64,000 nucleotides of DNA, taken from NCBI GenBank assembly GCA_023678885.1, contig CM042962.1:20784336-20848335 (forward strand), in the 5' to 3' direction. Positions 62,501 through 64,000 of this stretch are shown piece by piece (position 1 is the stretch's first letter; each line of letters opens with the position of its first letter). A model generated the notes under the pieces. It did not search any database and had not been told where the DNA came from. It saw only the letters and a list, made by a program, of their open reading frames with translations. The translations under genes were made by a program, and so were the position numbers. This DNA is from Pogostemon cablin (lineage: Eukaryota > Streptophyta > Magnoliopsida > Lamiales > Lamiaceae).

Positions 62501-64000
62501 AAGAAAATGCTCACTTTAAGGAATTCTTGACCTGGCTCACGGAATAGAATCAGCTCCGCACTGTGAGTTTTTAGTGACTCTTTGCTGCAAGCTTCCTTGC
62601 ATTTTTATACTCAGAAAACATGTTCTCCAACTATATTCTCATGCCTAATAACTAATTTAACCTTAAAATTGTTAAGAAAATGGTCACTTCATGGAGTTCT
62701 TGACATGGCTCACAGAGTAGAATCAGCTCTACACTATGAGCTTTTAGTTATTCTATGGCGGAAACTTTGTAGCATTATTATAATCTGAAAACATGTTCTC
62801 CAACTATATACTCATGTTTAATAACTAATTAGACCATAAAAACGGTAAGAAAATGTTCACTTCAAGGAATTCTTGAATTGGCTCATGAGGTAGAATCAGC
62901 TCTACACTGTGAGGTTTTAGTGACTCTATAGCGCAAGCATCCTAACACTTTTATTCTCAAAAATCATATTCTCCAAATATACTTTCATGTCTAATAAATA
63001 ATTTGACCATAAAATTGCCAATAAAATGCTCACTTCAAGGAGTTCTTGATCTAGCTAATGGAGTAGAATGAGCTCTGCACTTTGAGTTTTTTGTGATCTA
63101 AGGTGCAAGCTTCCTAGAACTTTTATACTATGAAAACTTGTTATCCAACTGTATTTTAATGTCTAAAAACTAATTTGACCATAAAAATGACAAGAAAATT
63201 CTCGTTACAAGGAGTTATTGACTTGTCTCACAGAGTATAATCAGCTCCGCACTGTGAGTGTTTAGTGACAATATGGCGCAAGCTTCTTAGCATTTTTATA
63301 CTCAGAAAACATGTTCTCCGACTATATTCTCATGTCTAATTACTAATTTGACCATAAAAATGGCAAGAAAATGCTCCCTTCAAGGTGGTCTTGATTTGGC
63401 TCACAGAGTAGAATCAACTCTGCACTATGAGTTTTCAGTGACTCTATGGTACAAGCTTCCTAGCATTTTTATACTCTGAAAACATATTCTCCAACTATAT
63501 TCTCATGTCTAATAACGAATTTGACCATAAAAATGGTAAGAAAATACTCACTTCAAGGAGTTCTTGACCTGGCTCACAAAGCAGAGTCACCTATGTACTG
63601 TGAGTTTTTAGTAACTTGATGGCGCAACATTCCTAGAGTTTTTATACTCTAAAAAAATGTTCTCAAATTATATTATCATGTCTAATAACTAATTTGACCA
63701 TAAAATTAGCAAGAAAATGCTCACTTCAAGGAATTCTTGATCTGGCTCATGGAGTAGAATCAGCTCCGCACTGTGAGTTTTTAGTGACTCTTTGCTGCAA
63801 GCTTCCAGGCATTTTTATACTCAGAAAACATGTTCTCCAACTATATTCTCATGTCTAATAACTAATTTAACCTTAAAATTTGTAAGAAAATGCTCACTTC
63901 AAGGAGTTCTTGTCATGGCTCACAGAGTATAATCAGCTCTGCACTGTGAGTTTTTAGTTATTCAATGTTGGAAACTTTATAGCATTTTTATAAACTAAAA

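Larger units (their letters stand above)
35066..64000. repeat. Tandem satellite array, 172-173-bp monomer, higher-order organised
   Basis: The block 'tgtctaataactaatttgac' and variants recur every 172-173 bp from 35091 to the window end (for example 35091, 35264, 35436, 35609, 35781), giving about 165-170 monomers. Conserved parts are 'catttttatactctgaaaac', 'aagaaaatgctcacttcaag' followed by 'gagttcttga', and 'cactgtgagtttttagtgac'. At least 11 monomer types (called A-K in the block entries) are distinguished by the segment around 'tgtctaa' and by the spacer after 'gaccataaaa'. Total about 29 kb with no other insertion. Repeated 65-78-codon open frames inside it are by-products, since 172 and 173 are not multiples of 3. 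Confidence 0.97.

Noticed and set aside
37974..62788. Repeated 65-78-codon open frames starting MKTCYPT, MVQASL or MLQAS
   Set aside because: They recur only because the satellite monomer recurs. The period (172-173 bp) is not a multiple of three and they change frame from monomer to monomer, so they are not genes.
35066..64000. CRISPR-like array
   Set aside because: Units are 172 bp without short repeats and unique spacers, and the context is a plant genome; this is satellite DNA.
1..64000. tRNA or rRNA genes
   Set aside because: No stretch with tRNA A/B boxes plus cloverleaf or recognisable rRNA sequence was noticed; the tRNA-like words at 15538 and 25299 are primer-binding sites.

Overview
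This is plant nuclear DNA, most likely from a eudicot. It holds degenerate copies of plant-specific genes (SPEAR/SPOROCYTELESS-type, plastid dihydrolipoyl dehydrogenase), Stowaway MITEs, Helitron, Mutator-like, hAT and Ty3/gypsy remains, an endogenous caulimovirid and a very large tandem satellite. I found no intact host protein-coding gene. Every recognisable coding stretch carries stops, frameshifts or truncations, so the window looks like heterochromatin at the edge of a satellite block.

Layout. 1-2600: a candidate Mutator-like (Pack-MULE-type) element holding a glycosyltransferase exon and 5'UTR-like sequence, with a hAT element (768-1563, 8-bp target duplication) nested in it. 2600-4700: AT-rich spacer. 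4759-5878: a three-exon SPEAR-family pseudogene ending in an EAR motif; its last exon recurs at 13288-13750. 6511-6717: a Stowaway MITE. 6788-9489: Helitron remains (helicase and RPA-like OB-fold fragments, minus strand), followed by AT-rich tandem repeats. 10670-12600: MITEs, a 294-bp Mutator-type foldback with a 9-bp target duplication, a (TA)n tract and short tandem duplications.

15223-23605: an 8.4-kb block with Mutator-type terminal inverted repeats and a 9-bp target duplication, containing a nearly full-length endogenous pararetrovirus in the order PBS, small ORF region, capsid, movement protein, protease-RT-RNase H, transactivator, then a promoter with two as-1-like elements and a TATA box. 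All viral genes are broken. 23770-30849: a non-autonomous Athila/Tat-like LTR retrotransposon (LTRs of about 1.5 kb, GTTGA target duplication) with a broken gag-like ORF and no pol.

31170-34834 (minus strand): fragments of a TMEM135-like gene and of plastid dihydrolipoyl dehydrogenase, both frameshifted. 35066-64000: an uninterrupted satellite with monomers of about 172-173 bp, organised into higher-order repeats of 11 (1,899 bp), 7 (about 1,207 bp) and 12 (2,074 bp) monomers. It starts in what was an intron of the dihydrolipoyl dehydrogenase fragment and runs off the window.

The two most notable signals are the virus enclosed between Mutator-type ends and the multi-level higher-order satellite, which has the monomer length and dyad symmetry typical of centromeric repeats. 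All identifications come from reading the sequence; no database search was run.
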